NCBI GenBank assembly: GCA_963668015.2
Contig: CAXXCR010000035.1
Coordinates: forward strand, 1 to 54,591
Length of the DNA: 54,591 bases
Direction: 5' to 3'
Source: Ilyobacter_A sp963668015
GTDB lineage: Bacteria; Fusobacteriota; Fusobacteriia; Fusobacteriales; Fusobacteriaceae
The notes beneath the pieces were generated by a model. It made no database searches. It saw nothing but the letters and a program-made list of their open reading frames with translations, and had not been told where the DNA came from. How positions within the stretch are numbered: the stretch's first letter is position 1; each line of letters opens with the position of its first letter. This document shows positions 19,133-28,849 of the stretch, one piece after another. A program made the position numbers and the translations under genes.

Positions 19133-20779
19133 ATGAAAATAGTTATAATCGGGTCTGTTGCCGGGGGAACTTCTGTTGCTGCAAAAGCAAGAAGGAACGA
19201 TGGCGAGGCAGAGATAAAAATCTATGATATGGATAGTGATATAAGTTATTCCGGGTGCGGGCTTCCGTATTACATAGGAGAAGATTATATAGAGAGAGGG
19301 AATCTTACTCCTAGAGATCCGAAGTGGTTTAAAAAAAGATTCGATATAGACATTTTTACTGGCCATCAGGTGACAAAAATTGATAAAAACAGAAAAGAGA
19401 TTGAAGTAAAAAACCTTGATACTGGAGAGGCCTTTATAGATACCTATGATAAACTGGTACTGGCAACTGGTGCTACCCCTATAAAACCAAATATACCTGG
19501 TATAGATTCTGAAAATATCTTCTACCTTAGAAATGTCAGAAGTGCCGACAGTATAGTGAACTTTATACACACAAAATCCCCTAAGAAAGCTGTTGTAGTG
19601 GGGGCTGGGTATATTGGTTTGGAACTATTGGAAAACCTTACGTATCTCGGAATAGAGGTTACCCTAATTGAAAAATCAGAAAGTGTAATGTCAAAATTGG
19701 ACAAGGATATGTCTGTCTACCTTGAAAACTATCTTGAAAAAAAAGGCATCAAACTTTTTTTAGGTGAGGCAGTTGAAAAAATCAGCAATAATGGAAAATC
19801 AGTGGAAACTTCTTCAGGAAAAGCACTTGAAACCGATATGATAGTGTTTTGTATAGGTGTGACTCCAAACACAGTTCTGGCAAAAGAGATTGGTATGGAG
19901 CTCGCTGAAAACGGTGCAATAAGAGTTAGTAAAAAACTGGAAACAAGTATTCCTGATATCTATGCCGTTGGAGACTGTGCCAGCTCGTATTCGATTTTAA
20001 ACGGCGAAGAACTTTACGTCCCATTAGGTTCTACAGCCAATAAGATGGGAAGAATTGCTGGGGATTCCATAACAGGCGGCAACTTGGAATTCAGGGGAAT
20101 ATTGGGTACCGGCATATTCAAAGTTTTCGATTTAGCCGTTGCACAAACAGGTCTCAATGAAGAGCAGGCAATAGATAGAGGTTATGAAGTAGAAGTAATA
20201 CACAACATAAAACCAAACCAGACACAGTACCTGAAAAGCAGCAGGGAAATGGTAATAAAAGCCATTGCCGACAAAAATAGTGAAAAACTTTTAGGTGTGC
20301 AGATAATAGGAGAAAAGGGGGTAGACAAAAGAATAGATGTTTTTGCTACTGCTATGACCTTTGGAGCTAAAGTAGGAGACTTGTTCCACCTTGATTTAGC
20401 ATATGCACCACCTTTTTCAACTACAAAAGACCCTGTTATATATACGGGAATGGTATTGGATAATGCAATAAACGGCAAGAACAAAATATTAACTGTCAAA
20501 GAGCTGCTTAAAAACAGAGATGAGTACACTGTAATAGACGTGAGGGCAAACAATCAGTATGAGTCTGGGCACATAGAAGGTGCAATTAATATATCTCTTG
20601 GAGATCTAAAACAAAAAACTATTTCTTTCGATAAGGATCAAAAATATGTCGTACACTGCAATAAAGGGGTTACAGGAAACGCCGCTCAGAATCTGCTCTT
20701 GAACCTTGGATTTGAAAATGTGTTCAACCTTTCCGGAGGTTATAAAAATTATACAACTTATATAAAATATATAAAATAA
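19133..20779 (+). CDS. CoA-disulfide reductase with C-terminal rhodanese domain
   Basis: 548-residue FAD-dependent pyridine-nucleotide disulfide oxidoreductase fused to a rhodanese (CoADR-RHD architecture). FAD-binding IGSVAGGTSVAAKARR lies at the N-terminus, the single redox Cys42 in SGCGLPYY, the NAD(P)H-binding VVGAGYIGLELLENL near 156, and the second FAD motif DIYAVGDCAS near 278. The rhodanese domain (about 455-548) has its active Cys509 in VVHCNKGVTG. Such enzymes reduce CoA disulfide, persulfides or polysulfide. It lies 84 bases after acr3 with no terminator between, suggesting that thiol or persulfide repair is co-expressed with arsenite efflux. Confidence 0.9.
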   Translation: MKIVIIGSVAGGTSVAAKARRNDGEAEIKIYDMDSDISYSGCGLPYYIGEDYIERGNLTPRDPKWFKKRFDIDIFTGHQVTKIDKNRKEIEVKNLDTGEAFIDTYDKLVLATGATPIKPNIPGIDSENIFYLRNVRSADSIVNFIHTKSPKKAVVVGAGYIGLELLENLTYLGIEVTLIEKSESVMSKLDKDMSVYLENYLEKKGIKLFLGEAVEKISNNGKSVETSSGKALETDMIVFCIGVTPNTVLAKEIGMELAENGAIRVSKKLETSIPDIYAVGDCASSYSILNGEELYVPLGSTANKMGRIAGDSITGGNLEFRGILGTGIFKVFDLAVAQTGLNEEQAIDRGYEVEVIHNIKPNQTQYLKSSREMVIKAIADKNSEKLLGVQIIGEKGVDKRIDVFATAMTFGAKVGDLFHLDLAYAPPFSTTKDPVIYTGMVLDNAINGKNKILTVKELLKNRDEYTVIDVRANNQYESGHIEGAINISLGDLKQKTISFDKDQKYVVHCNKGVTGNAAQNLLLNLGFENVFNLSGGYKNYTTYIKYIK

Positions 20780-20781
20780 GA

Positions 20782-20812
20782 AAAGACTTCGCATTATAGC
20801 GAAGTCTTTCTA
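20782..20812. terminator. Terminator of the ars operon
   Basis: AAAGACTTCGC/GCGAAGTCTTT stem with loop attata; T/A-rich on both sides, so it probably also stops the convergent omptin gene. Confidence 0.85.
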
Positions 20813-20815
20813 TTA

Positions 20816-21916
20816 TTAAAACAAATATGTTGTTGATAATCCTATCATATAAGATTCGTTTGACAAGCCGCCTCCATCTTTATAAACATCCTTACTTCCA
20901 TCAGGATAATATACAGTTTCGTCTCCATCTTCTTCAAAATATTTTTGAAAGTTTGCTGTCAGGGAAATTATCAAATTATCTGTATACAGATATGAAGCAT
21001 TTATCCCATAAGAAATATATGACATATTATCTATTTCATCTTTATAGTCTGTAGATTCGCCTTTCGGAAAATATTGGAAATCACCTACCGAAGAACTTCC
21101 CGCTGGTTCCCTTAACGTCATTTTTCCTGCAGGGTAATGATGAGTATCTTCTCCCTCACCAAAAGCCCAGCAACTTCCTTTAACGTATGTATTAAAGCTC
21201 CATTTATTTAGATTATAAGTCGCATCCAATCCTATATAAGGTACATAAAGCTCCTGTTCATAGGAAACAGCATCTCCATAAAATTCAACATCTATATCAG
21301 GAAAATCACTAGTGTATGTTCCATATCCATCATAGGCTCCCCATTTGAAATTATCATATCTAAATCCAAATGAAGTATTAAGGAAAAAATTATTACTCCT
21401 ATACACATTTCTACTTAAATTTGTATCAAGCATCACTACTCTGTCAACATCTGAATTACTTTTCGATTTATCTAAATATTCATCAGAAATAGTCCAAGTT
21501 TCATAATCAAAATAATCATAATCGGTCATATAACCTGTTCCGTCGTTAACATTTGTCCAGGCTCCTAAATTAAATGTCCACTTTTCTCCAAGACCTACAG
21601 AACTTTCCAAGCCAAGCATATAAACATCTTTTAAATCCCAATTTAGCTGACTTACTGTATCGCCATCGCCATATACAAACTCTTTCCCCTCTCCATTTAA
21701 AACCCCTGTGCTCAAGCTAATAGCAACCGGCATTTCAGAATCTCCTACTCCAAATTCCGTCGAAACCAGGTTCCTTGCATTCATCGCATAGGCCCCCTCT
21801 GCAGCTAGCAGCGATAGACTTATAACCATTAATGTTAATGTACTTTTTTTCATACTGCCCACTGCTTTTTTGAAAATAGTCATATCAGCCCCATGGTGCT
21901 CCAGACATTGTTTCAT
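20816..21916 (-). CDS. Omptin-family outer-membrane protease
   Basis: 366-residue exported beta-barrel aspartyl-type protease (MEROPS family A26). A signal peptide with a long n-region ends near EGAYA (40-44). The mature part aligns by eye with OmpT: SLSTGVLNGEGKEFVY and VSQLNWDLK, then TDYDYFD holding the catalytic Asp pair (132, 134), then PYIGLDATY and GEDTHHYPAGKMT holding the Asp-x-His pair (257, 259). The chain ends in YLF, as expected for an outer-membrane barrel. ATG at 21916 is chosen because GAGGGGG lies 9 bases upstream; an internal Met (residue 22) gives a more ordinary signal peptide. It has its own terminators and stands alone. Confidence 0.85.
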   Translation of the reverse strand: MKQCLEHHGADMTIFKKAVGSMKKSTLTLMVISLSLLAAEGAYAMNARNLVSTEFGVGDSEMPVAISLSTGVLNGEGKEFVYGDGDTVSQLNWDLKDVYMLGLESSVGLGEKWTFNLGAWTNVNDGTGYMTDYDYFDYETWTISDEYLDKSKSNSDVDRVVMLDTNLSRNVYRSNNFFLNTSFGFRYDNFKWGAYDGYGTYTSDFPDIDVEFYGDAVSYEQELYVPYIGLDATYNLNKWSFNTYVKGSCWAFGEGEDTHHYPAGKMTLREPAGSSSVGDFQYFPKGESTDYKDEIDNMSYISYGINASYLYTDNLIISLTANFQKYFEEDGDETVYYPDGSKDVYKDGGGLSNESYMIGLSTTYLF

Positions 21917-22096
21917 ATTTAAAAGCCCCCTCACGTATATTCTTATATTGAAATTATAACAAAATGTTCCTTTATTTGTCAATTTTATCCTATAAATTAT
22001 ATTTTTTTTACCGAAACTTAACTTCGTATAGACACCCGGTTTTATATTCTCTAAAAAAATGTTATAATATTTCAAAAATTTATTTGGAGGTAGATT

Positions 22097-22447
22097 ATGA
22101 AAAAATTGCTTTATGTTTTTACTCTTATACTTATTTTATCAGGATGCTCATCTAAAGAACTTGATATAAAAAATGTGGAGAAAAAGAACGATATCGTCTA
22201 TGAAAAAGGGGAAGAAAAACCTTTTTCCGGGACAATAACAAAATATATGGATGACGTACTCCTGCTTGAAATCGGAGTTAAAAAAGGGAAATACCATGGA
22301 GAGTTCAATCTGTACAACAAAGAAGGTAAACTCCTGCTAAGAAAAACTTATAAATCAGGTGAGCTGATCAAAGAGGAAAAGTTTGCAAGGGATATAGAAA
22401 TATTCAAAAGCAGATTCAACAGTTTTTTAGATTCTATGAAACTTTAA
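22097..22447 (+). CDS. Small lipoprotein with MORN-like sequence
   Basis: 116-residue predicted lipoprotein: LILILSGCSS gives a lipobox with Cys17. The rest contains one or two MORN_2-like turns (KGKYHGEFNLYNKEGKLLLR) of the kind that appear as a full array in the protein at 43018-43641. Function unknown; position at the membrane face is expected. ATG follows TTGGAGG. It is divergent from the omptin gene with a 180-base gap. Confidence 0.75.
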   Translation: MKKLLYVFTLILILSGCSSKELDIKNVEKKNDIVYEKGEEKPFSGTITKYMDDVLLLEIGVKKGKYHGEFNLYNKEGKLLLRKTYKSGELIKEEKFARDIEIFKSRFNSFLDSMKL

Positions 22448-22492
22448 ATCCCTGATATTTTTCTCTAATGTTTATCATATTTAAATAGATTA

Positions 22493-22740
22493 TTGAATTT
22501 CTTGTAACTCTATAAAAACCTTTTTTGGTAACGAATTGCACGAATCTCTCGAATAATTCAAAACCTTGGTCAGAGAGTGGCACAGAGGTTTAAAACAAGA
22601 GCTACACAGATAAAACCTCATCCCAGTTTATAGATTATAGAAAACAGTGAATAGATATTTTAACTATTCTCTATTCATTATTAACTTCTAACTGATTTAT
22701 TTACTCTTTGAAACTCTGTGTCTAAAACAGGTTTTTAAAT
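22493..22740 (-). repeat. Dispersed intergenic repeat, copy C (inner module flipped)
   Basis: The outer parts run as the reverse complement of copy D (aaaaaccttttttggtaacg ... aactctgtgtc), while the inner module (cctcatcccagtttatagat ... aactgatttatttact) runs in the same direction as in copy D. So the inner module is inverted relative to the outer arms. It fills most of the gap between the lipoprotein and hisC. Confidence 0.8.
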
Positions 22741-22745
22741 AAAAT

Positions 22746-22777
22746 AAAAATCGGTGGAAACCAATTCACCGATTTTT
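22746..22777 (-). terminator. Terminator of hisC
   Basis: AAAATCGGTG/CACCGATTTT stem with T-runs on both strands, directly after the hisC stop. Confidence 0.8.
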
Positions 22778-23833
22778 TTATAAGATCTCTTTGAGTTTTT
22801 CTACAAATATCTCCATCTCTTCGTCTGTACCTATGCTTACCCTTAAATAGTTGTTTATCCTGTCCTTTTTAAAAAACCTGACAAGTACACCTTTTTCTTT
22901 TAGCTTTAGGAATATGTCCTCTGCTGGCACCTCTTTATGGCTTATAAAGATGAAGTTTGCCTTTGAAGGTATTACAGTAAAACCTAAGTCTTCTAACTGC
23001 TTTGAAGCAGATTCCCTCGTTGCAACAATCTTATCCCTGGTTTCTTTGAAGTATTTTTCATCTTTTATAGCCTCGACTCCGCTTATCATTGCCACCCTAT
23101 CTATAGGATATGAGTTGAATGAGTTTTTAACCCTGTTCAAGCCGTCAATTAGTTCTTCGTTTCCTATTGCAAATCCAAGCCTCAAGCCTGCCAGCGAACG
23201 CGACTTAGAAAATGTTTGTACGACCAATAGGTTTTCGTACTTGTCTACCAGTTTTATAGCTGTTTCTCCGCCGAAGTCTACATAAGCTTCGTCTATTATA
23301 ACTATCTTCTCAGGGTTTCCATTCAGTATTCTCTCGATTTCACTCAATTCCAGATATCTGCTCGTAGGTGCATTTGGGTTTGGGATTATTATCCCGTTGT
23401 TTGTCCCGACAAATTTATCCACAGGTATGGAAAAATCTTCTTCCAGTTCAACCAGGTTTACGTCTAGTTTAAACAGTTTTGCGTAAACTTCATAAAAGCT
23501 GTATGTTATATCTGGAAAACTTATTTCATCTCCCTCATCAAAAAATGCCATAAACGAAAGAGCCAAGACCTCATCAGAACCATTGCCTAGAAATACCTGT
23601 TTTTTGTCCACTCCATAATATTCTCCTATTGCCTCCAAAAGATCCTCAGAATTCGGATCCGGGTACAACTTCAGCATATCTTTATCCAGCTTATTTATCG
23701 CTTCTACCACCTTAGGAGAAGGCGGATAAGGATTTTCATTGGTATTCAACTTTATATATTTTTTGTCTTTCGGCTGCTCTCCCGGTACGTATGGCTGCAG
23801 ACTCGCTGTTGTCTTACTCCAAAATTTACTCAC
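22778..23833 (-). CDS. hisC: Histidinol-phosphate aminotransferase
   Basis: 351-residue PLP-dependent class I/II aminotransferase. It shows LNTNENPYPPSP and LYPDPN near the N-terminus, the phosphate/substrate pattern GNGSDEVL, NPNAPTS, DEAYVDF, and the Schiff-base Lys in TFSKSRSLAGLRLG, all standard for HisC. The start is taken as GTG at 23833 (V/M-SKFWSKTTASLQPY matches the usual N-terminus) with GAAAGGA 10 bases upstream; the 23-residue extension upstream lacks a good site. No other his gene is nearby, so it may also serve aromatic amino acid transamination. Confidence 0.88.
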   Translation of the reverse strand: MSKFWSKTTASLQPYVPGEQPKDKKYIKLNTNENPYPPSPKVVEAINKLDKDMLKLYPDPNSEDLLEAIGEYYGVDKKQVFLGNGSDEVLALSFMAFFDEGDEISFPDITYSFYEVYAKLFKLDVNLVELEEDFSIPVDKFVGTNNGIIIPNPNAPTSRYLELSEIERILNGNPEKIVIIDEAYVDFGGETAIKLVDKYENLLVVQTFSKSRSLAGLRLGFAIGNEELIDGLNRVKNSFNSYPIDRVAMISGVEAIKDEKYFKETRDKIVATRESASKQLEDLGFTVIPSKANFIFISHKEVPAEDIFLKLKEKGVLVRFFKKDRINNYLRVSIGTDEEMEIFVEKLKEIL

Positions 23834-24133
23834 TGTACAATCATTCCTTTCTTTCAATATATCCAGATTTATGAATTTATATACTTTATCTATTTTCACC
23901 ATGTTAAAACTTTAAAAGTTCTTACACATAATTTAGCCTGATTCCTAAATCAATATAGAATTATTATATCATTATTCAGTTTATTTTAGAATTAAAATAT
24001 CCTCTATTAACATAAATTTTTATTTTTTACTAATATTTTATTTATTTTTACTCCAAATTTTGGACTTTATTTTAAACTTTCCGCTATTTTCCCAGTATAA
24101 GATATTTCCTGTAGATATTTTTCTCAAAATTTA

Positions 24134-24161
24134 TTGATGATTCGGTAAAAAGGTGTTAAAA
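24134..24161 (+). promoter_or_regulatory. Possible promoter of the radical SAM gene
   Basis: TTGATG (24134-24139) and TAAAAT (about 24156-24161) with a 16-base spacer. The rest of the 23834-24203 gap is AT-rich DNA with nothing else recognisable. Confidence 0.4.
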
Positions 24162-24203
24162 TATGTAGTCAAACTGGCTTTACTGGAAAAAATGGAGGTA
24201 AAA

Positions 24204-25391
24204 ATGAAGATAAGTAAAAATGATGCATTGGAATGGTTTAAAGTTCTCTGCGAGATACCATCTGACTATTCCGATGTTTTTGAAGAATTTGATGAGATTA
24301 TAACGTCTACCAGCAGACAAATCGAAAGAGCTGTAATGGCCGATATAAATGAGAGGCAGTCAAAACTTAAAAACTTGAAAACTCTAAAAGGCAGAACTTA
24401 CTACTTGGGAGATTTTGAAAAGTTCCCGCCTGGATGTATTTCGTGCCTTACAGGAAGCGGCCTGGGATCAGTTAGGAAGTCACACCAGTGCAACCTAAAC
24501 TGTACATTCTGCTACTATCATGACTCAATGGATGAGGTAGAAAAAATTCCTGAAGGGATGTGGGATATCGGGGACAATCTTTACGAAGAAGAAGATGTGG
24601 ACCTCCTTCTTTCGATACAAGAAAAACCAACCGGGCTTGCCTATGTCTACCTGGAACCGTTTATGAATATAGAGGCCTACTACAATATTGTAGGTAAATT
24701 TAAAAATGCAGGCATACACCAGCACATGTACACCAACGGGACCCTGTGCACAGAAGAAAATTTAAAAGCATTGGCAGAAGCAGGGCTCGATGAACTTAGG
24801 TTCAATCTGGGGGCTTCTGGCTGCAGCGACAATGTCATAGAAGCTATGAGAATTGCCAGAAAATACTTTAAATGGGTCGGTATCGAAACTCCTATGACAC
24901 CTGAGTTCTACGAAGCTTTCCTGGCAAAAAAAGATGAGATACTGTCCATCGGACTTGATTTTATGAACTGCGCCGAACTCCACTTGGGTTCTGACAACAT
25001 AAACAACTATATGGGTGAAAAGATGTACGTCTACAGAAGCGGATACCTGTCTCCTATATGGTCAAGACGTATCACGTATAAAATAATGGAAATGGCAGAA
25101 AAAGAAAACTGGTCTATGCTTATACACGACTGCTCCAACTATACCAAGTTTGCCAGAGAGCTAAACAGGGCAAAAAACCAAGGGCTTGAATTTGGTGAGA
25201 GCACTTATAAAAGCGAGTTCGACAGGCCTGTGTTAATAGCCTACCTTTCAATACTTCAAGATGAAAACTTTGAGTTTTTAGAAGAAGAGGGGATACCTGA
25301 CGAATATAAGCTGGAAAACTGTTTGGAGAGAATAGAAGAACTTTCTGATTCTTACAATGACGAGTATATGGAAAACTTTGATGGAGAATAA
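24204..25391 (+). CDS. Radical SAM protein of unknown function
   Basis: 395 residues with the radical-SAM cluster motif C96-x3-C100-x2-C103 in QCNLNCTFCYYHDSM, preceded by an additional CISC pair (Cys78, Cys81) and GSGLGS. A YVYLEPFMNIEAYY segment and LDELRFNLGASG fit the strands of the TIM-barrel core. Highly acidic C-terminus. I cannot assign a substrate; the extra cysteines might hold an auxiliary cluster or zinc. ATG at 24204 follows TGGAGG. It is transcribed alone and ends at a strong terminator. Confidence 0.85.
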   Translation: MKISKNDALEWFKVLCEIPSDYSDVFEEFDEIITSTSRQIERAVMADINERQSKLKNLKTLKGRTYYLGDFEKFPPGCISCLTGSGLGSVRKSHQCNLNCTFCYYHDSMDEVEKIPEGMWDIGDNLYEEEDVDLLLSIQEKPTGLAYVYLEPFMNIEAYYNIVGKFKNAGIHQHMYTNGTLCTEENLKALAEAGLDELRFNLGASGCSDNVIEAMRIARKYFKWVGIETPMTPEFYEAFLAKKDEILSIGLDFMNCAELHLGSDNINNYMGEKMYVYRSGYLSPIWSRRITYKIMEMAEKENWSMLIHDCSNYTKFARELNRAKNQGLEFGESTYKSEFDRPVLIAYLSILQDENFEFLEEEGIPDEYKLENCLERIEELSDSYNDEYMENFDGE

Positions 25392-25392
25392 A

Positions 25393-25441
25393 AACCTCCC
25401 TAACTATTAGTAACATAATTAATAGTTAGGGAGGTTTTTTA
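25393..25441 (+). terminator. Strong terminator after the radical SAM gene
   Basis: AACCTCCCTAACTATTA pairs with TAATAGTTAGGGAGGTT around a short AT loop, followed by TTTT. Confidence 0.9.
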
Positions 25442-25477
25442 TATCTATGCTTAATTAAACATTGTTGCCGAAAGCAT

Positions 25478-26445
25478 CTAAAACTTTATTTCATTTAACG
25501 TAGGTATTGATGGTATAGCTCCTAGTTTCGTACAAACTATAGCCCCAATCTTATTTGCAAAAGAAGTTATACTCTCCAGTTTTTCAAAATCTTTTACTAT
25601 TAATTTAGGTTCATCTAAGTCACCTAACTGGCAAAGAAAAGCACCAACGAAAGCATCTCCTGCACCTGTAGAATCTATGGATTTTTATTTTCAAGCTCTG
25701 TATAGTTTTTATACTCTAGGTCCATTTGATATTAGAGTCCCTTCTTTTCCTAAAGTTACTGCAATTATTCCAGCCCCTATATCGTGCAGCAACTTCTACT
25801 CCTTTATCCAAATTTGCTTGTCCTGATATTAATTTTAATTCTTCATCACTAACTTTGACAAAATCTGCTATTTTAATACACTCTTTTGAAACCTCTATAA
25901 ATTCATCCACCCTATCTTTCCATAAAATCTCCTCTGTAATTAGGGTCAAAAAGATATAAATTTTTCTTTAACTTTTGATAATTTCATAACTTTAAATGTA
26001 GGTGTCTTTTGAAGGACCTCCAAGCAATGCTGTAGCAGAACCAAAATGAAGGATCTCACAGTTTTCAACTGTCTCCTCATTTACCTCCTCATATTTATGA
26101 AGTTCATCTGCCCCTCTGTTAAAAATAAAATCTCTTTCACCATTTGACTGCAAAAGATACAAAAGCTAAAGTTGTATTAGAATATTTATCTTCAATCAGC
26201 ATAGATGTAATCTACACCGTTTTTCCTCTAACATATCTTTCAAAAAATTTACCAAAAGAATCTTTCCCAACTTTTCCTGCAAAAAAAAGCCTTCCCACCT
26301 AGTTTGCTGATAGTCACTGCCACATTTGCAGGCGCTCCACCAGCTTTTTTTTACAAAATTCACACCTTTATCTAAAGTAACATTAATATCGGAACAAATA
26401 TAATCTATCAACAATTTCTCCTATACATAATATTTGATTGCTCAT
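25478..26445 (-). pseudogene. Fructokinase (PfkB family), many frameshifts
   Basis: Remnant of a PfkB sugar kinase similar to scrK. Reading across frames gives GELLIDYICSD, a GGAPANVA-like stretch near 26330, IADFVKVSDEELKLISGQ near 25850, and an STGAGDAFVGAFL-like active site near 25650-25690; it ends IPTLNEIKF at TAG 25478-25480. ATG at 26445 has AAGGAGG upstream. At least six frame changes occur in about 970 bases, much denser than elsewhere, starting with an extra A in GAGAAATTG near 26415. It lies last in the alpha-glucoside cluster, where it would phosphorylate fructose released from sucrose isomers. Confidence 0.75.
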
Positions 26446-26524
26446 TTTAAAATCCTCCTTACTATTCTATTCATATCCACACTTTATATTTAAACTAAAT
26501 TGTTTAACATTATTTGAAAAAATT

Positions 26525-26887
26525 CTAATTTTTAAGTGTATGGAGATGCCACCGCATAATACCTACTAAAACTCCACTAATAATTGCAGCACACAAGACA
26601 GGCACAATTCTTTTTATTTTACCTCTACCTATAATCAATGATGAAAATACACTGGCAGTAGCTACCCCGGTAATGTCTATACAGACTTTTCCAGTTTGAT
26701 GGATAAGTGAACTTTTAATGCCGTGATTAACACACCATATTGCGCTTACTACGAAAAGAGTAGCCATCCCCCCCAAAAAAAAACAATGCCTAACTTTGAC
26801 ACTAGTTTATCCCAAAAACATTACTATAAAAAAATAGTAATAAAATGTCCACCAAAATATTATTGTAAATTTTAGTTTAATATCCAT
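26525..26887 (-). pseudogene. Small membrane protein, frameshifted, unknown
   Basis: ATG at 26887 behind AAGGAGAAAATAA. The N-terminal part reads MDIKLKFTIIFWW, then the frame shifts near a run of nine A's and seven C's (about 26765-26785) and continues as GGMATLFVVSAIWCVNHGIK with about three hydrophobic segments to 26525. Roughly 120 residues when joined. I do not recognise the family. It lies between malH and the fructokinase remnant on the same strand. Confidence 0.5.
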
Positions 26888-26977
26888 TTATTTTCTCCTT
26901 AATATAAATCTAAAGCAGATGTTAACCCACCAAAAAATTTCCTCCGATTAAAAACATAGGCAAATCTAGGAAATAAT

Positions 26978-27242
26978 TTATCGCCTATTTAGTTCCGTTG
27001 CCGGGTAAATCTTTTGTAGCGCTTGCAGATCGCAAAACCTAAGTTTCATATCAATGAATTCAGCATCCATTTTATTTTCTATCAATCCAATGTAGTGATT
27101 GATAGAAAATAAAGTATCCATAATAACAAATATTACTAGCCAGCTGCCAAGAAGCCCAAAGTCATCTATGAAAACTACCAATATGTTTTTGGGATCATTC
27201 CTGCCACAAAAAATCCTAAAAATACTTTTAAAAAAAATGCAT
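26978..27242 (-). pseudogene. Small membrane protein, frameshifted, unknown
   Basis: Possible ATG at 27242 behind GGGGGAG. A first stretch with GFFVAGMIPK is followed after a frame change near 27185 by DDFGLLGSWLVIFVIMDTLF and a soluble tail ending ELNRR at 26978. Two or three hydrophobic segments; no family recognised. Together with the next gene it may form a two-subunit membrane component of the cluster. Confidence 0.45.
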
Positions 27243-27348
27243 ACGAAACTCCCCCTAACTAAATTCTATTTATAATAAGATTAATAATTTTGCTACCATT
27301 GGCAATAGATCCAATAGCAAATTAAGTATATATAGCTAATAATTTAAA

Positions 27349-27375
27349 GAGAGCTTCTAAAAAAGAAGCCCTCTC
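27349..27375 (-). terminator. Hairpin downstream of malH
   Basis: AGAGAGCTTCT pairs with AGAAGCCCTCT with one mismatch; AT-rich flanks. On the minus strand it follows the malH stop. Confidence 0.55.
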
Positions 27376-27398
27376 ATGTATTCAAACTAAATTATATC

Positions 27399-28747
27399 TT
27401 AGCTCAATTCTGGCCAAAACTCTTTATTTTGCCTCGATTAAGTCATCTAAAATATTCTTAGCAACAGATGCACTTGGTACTGTTTTACTCATAGTCAGAG
27501 CCTGCCCACATTTTTTTGATAGCTTCCGTCAATCCAGGCATTCCACTATAAGTTTTTCTACAGATACCTGCTGTTCCATCAATCCTTTTTGGAACTGTGG
27601 AATTTCTCCTTGCAGAATTCTCTCATATCCGTTGCTTCCAATAATACAAGGAATTTCCCACCATAGCTGTACGCTCAAAGTTTTTCTAATGCGCCCTCGT
27701 TTGGCACAATTAGAAGAAATCTTTCTTTTGTGTTTTTTAGCAATTGCGCAGGCAAGATCTACAATATAGCTCGCATGTACAATCTGGTTTCAAATCCACC
27801 ATCTTTACTGGTTCCACTTTCAATAATTTTTTTTACAAGCTCCGAATACCTTTTTTTTCTCTTCCGTCCCATAACTTCATTTGCCACGAGTATAATCTGG
27901 ATCTGAATGCTCCACTACATAATCTGGAAATAAATAGTATTTTAAATACGTGTTTGGAATCGTAGTCGGATCTACTGCAAAAACATCTTTTTACTTTTTG
28001 GAAGGTGTCCTTTTCCAGCTTTGATCAACATGTTGCTCTGTTTCAGAGCTAGAACTTGCAAAATCCATTGACTGACACATGCTCTTTGATTTTTGGCATT
28101 AAATCATTGCCATCTTTGTCATAAATTTTCGACCACCATCCAAAGTGGTTTAAAACCATAATAAGATACCTGCATTTCTTTTCTAGATCCCAACCCACAT
28201 ATATCTGCCATCTTTTTCTTCCAGGTCGATTGGCATATCACAAATATTCAAGATCTTAGAGTTTGGCCTTAATCTTCTAGTAGCTTCTGCTACTATTGCT
28301 GCAGGATTTTGAATAATTCAACATCCACGCATTTGGGGAATATTTTTCCATATAGTCAAGTATTTCAACAACTGGTCCGATTGATCTCATCCCATAAGCC
28401 ATCCCTCCAGGACCACAAGTTTCCTGTCCTACCACTCCATATTTCAAAGGAATCTTTTCATCTAATTCACGCATTGCGTATTTCCCCACACGGATATGTG
28501 CCAATACAAAGTCAATATCTGTAAATGCTGTTTCAGGGTCTGTAGTGTATGCAAATTTTATTTCAGGTGCATGCTCTTTTAAATGAATCTCACATGCTTT
28601 TGCAACAATTTCTTGTCTTTCTGCATCATTATCATAAAACTTAATAGAACCAATTGGAAACCTATCTAAATTTTCTAATAACATCAGTACGATCCCCGGT
28701 GTAAATGTACTTCCTCCACCTGCAATTGTTATGGAATACTTCTTCAT
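27399..28747 (-). pseudogene. malH: 6-phospho-alpha-glucosidase (GH4), many frameshifts
   Basis: GH4 enzyme that hydrolyses phosphorylated alpha-glucosides by an NAD+- and Mn2+-dependent redox mechanism. The first 150 residues are intact and strongly family-like: ITIAGGGSTFTPGIVLMLL (nucleotide fold), FYDNDAERQ, AHIRVGKYAMRELDEKIPL and GQETCGPGGMAYGMRS. After 28320 the frame breaks repeatedly, but NICDMP (metal-ligand Cys), NHFGWW (metal-ligand His) and a C-terminal KEFWPELS are readable in different frames. At least eight shifts are needed. ATG at 28747 follows AAGGAGG. The resemblance to F. mortiferum MalH is from memory of the family, not a search. Confidence 0.85.
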
Positions 28748-28849
28748 CAATATTTCCTCCTTATGATATTTTATAGTAATATATAAAATTTATTTACACT
28801 ATTTTTGACATAACTGATTAATTTCAATTTTGAGTTTTTACTTAACCAT

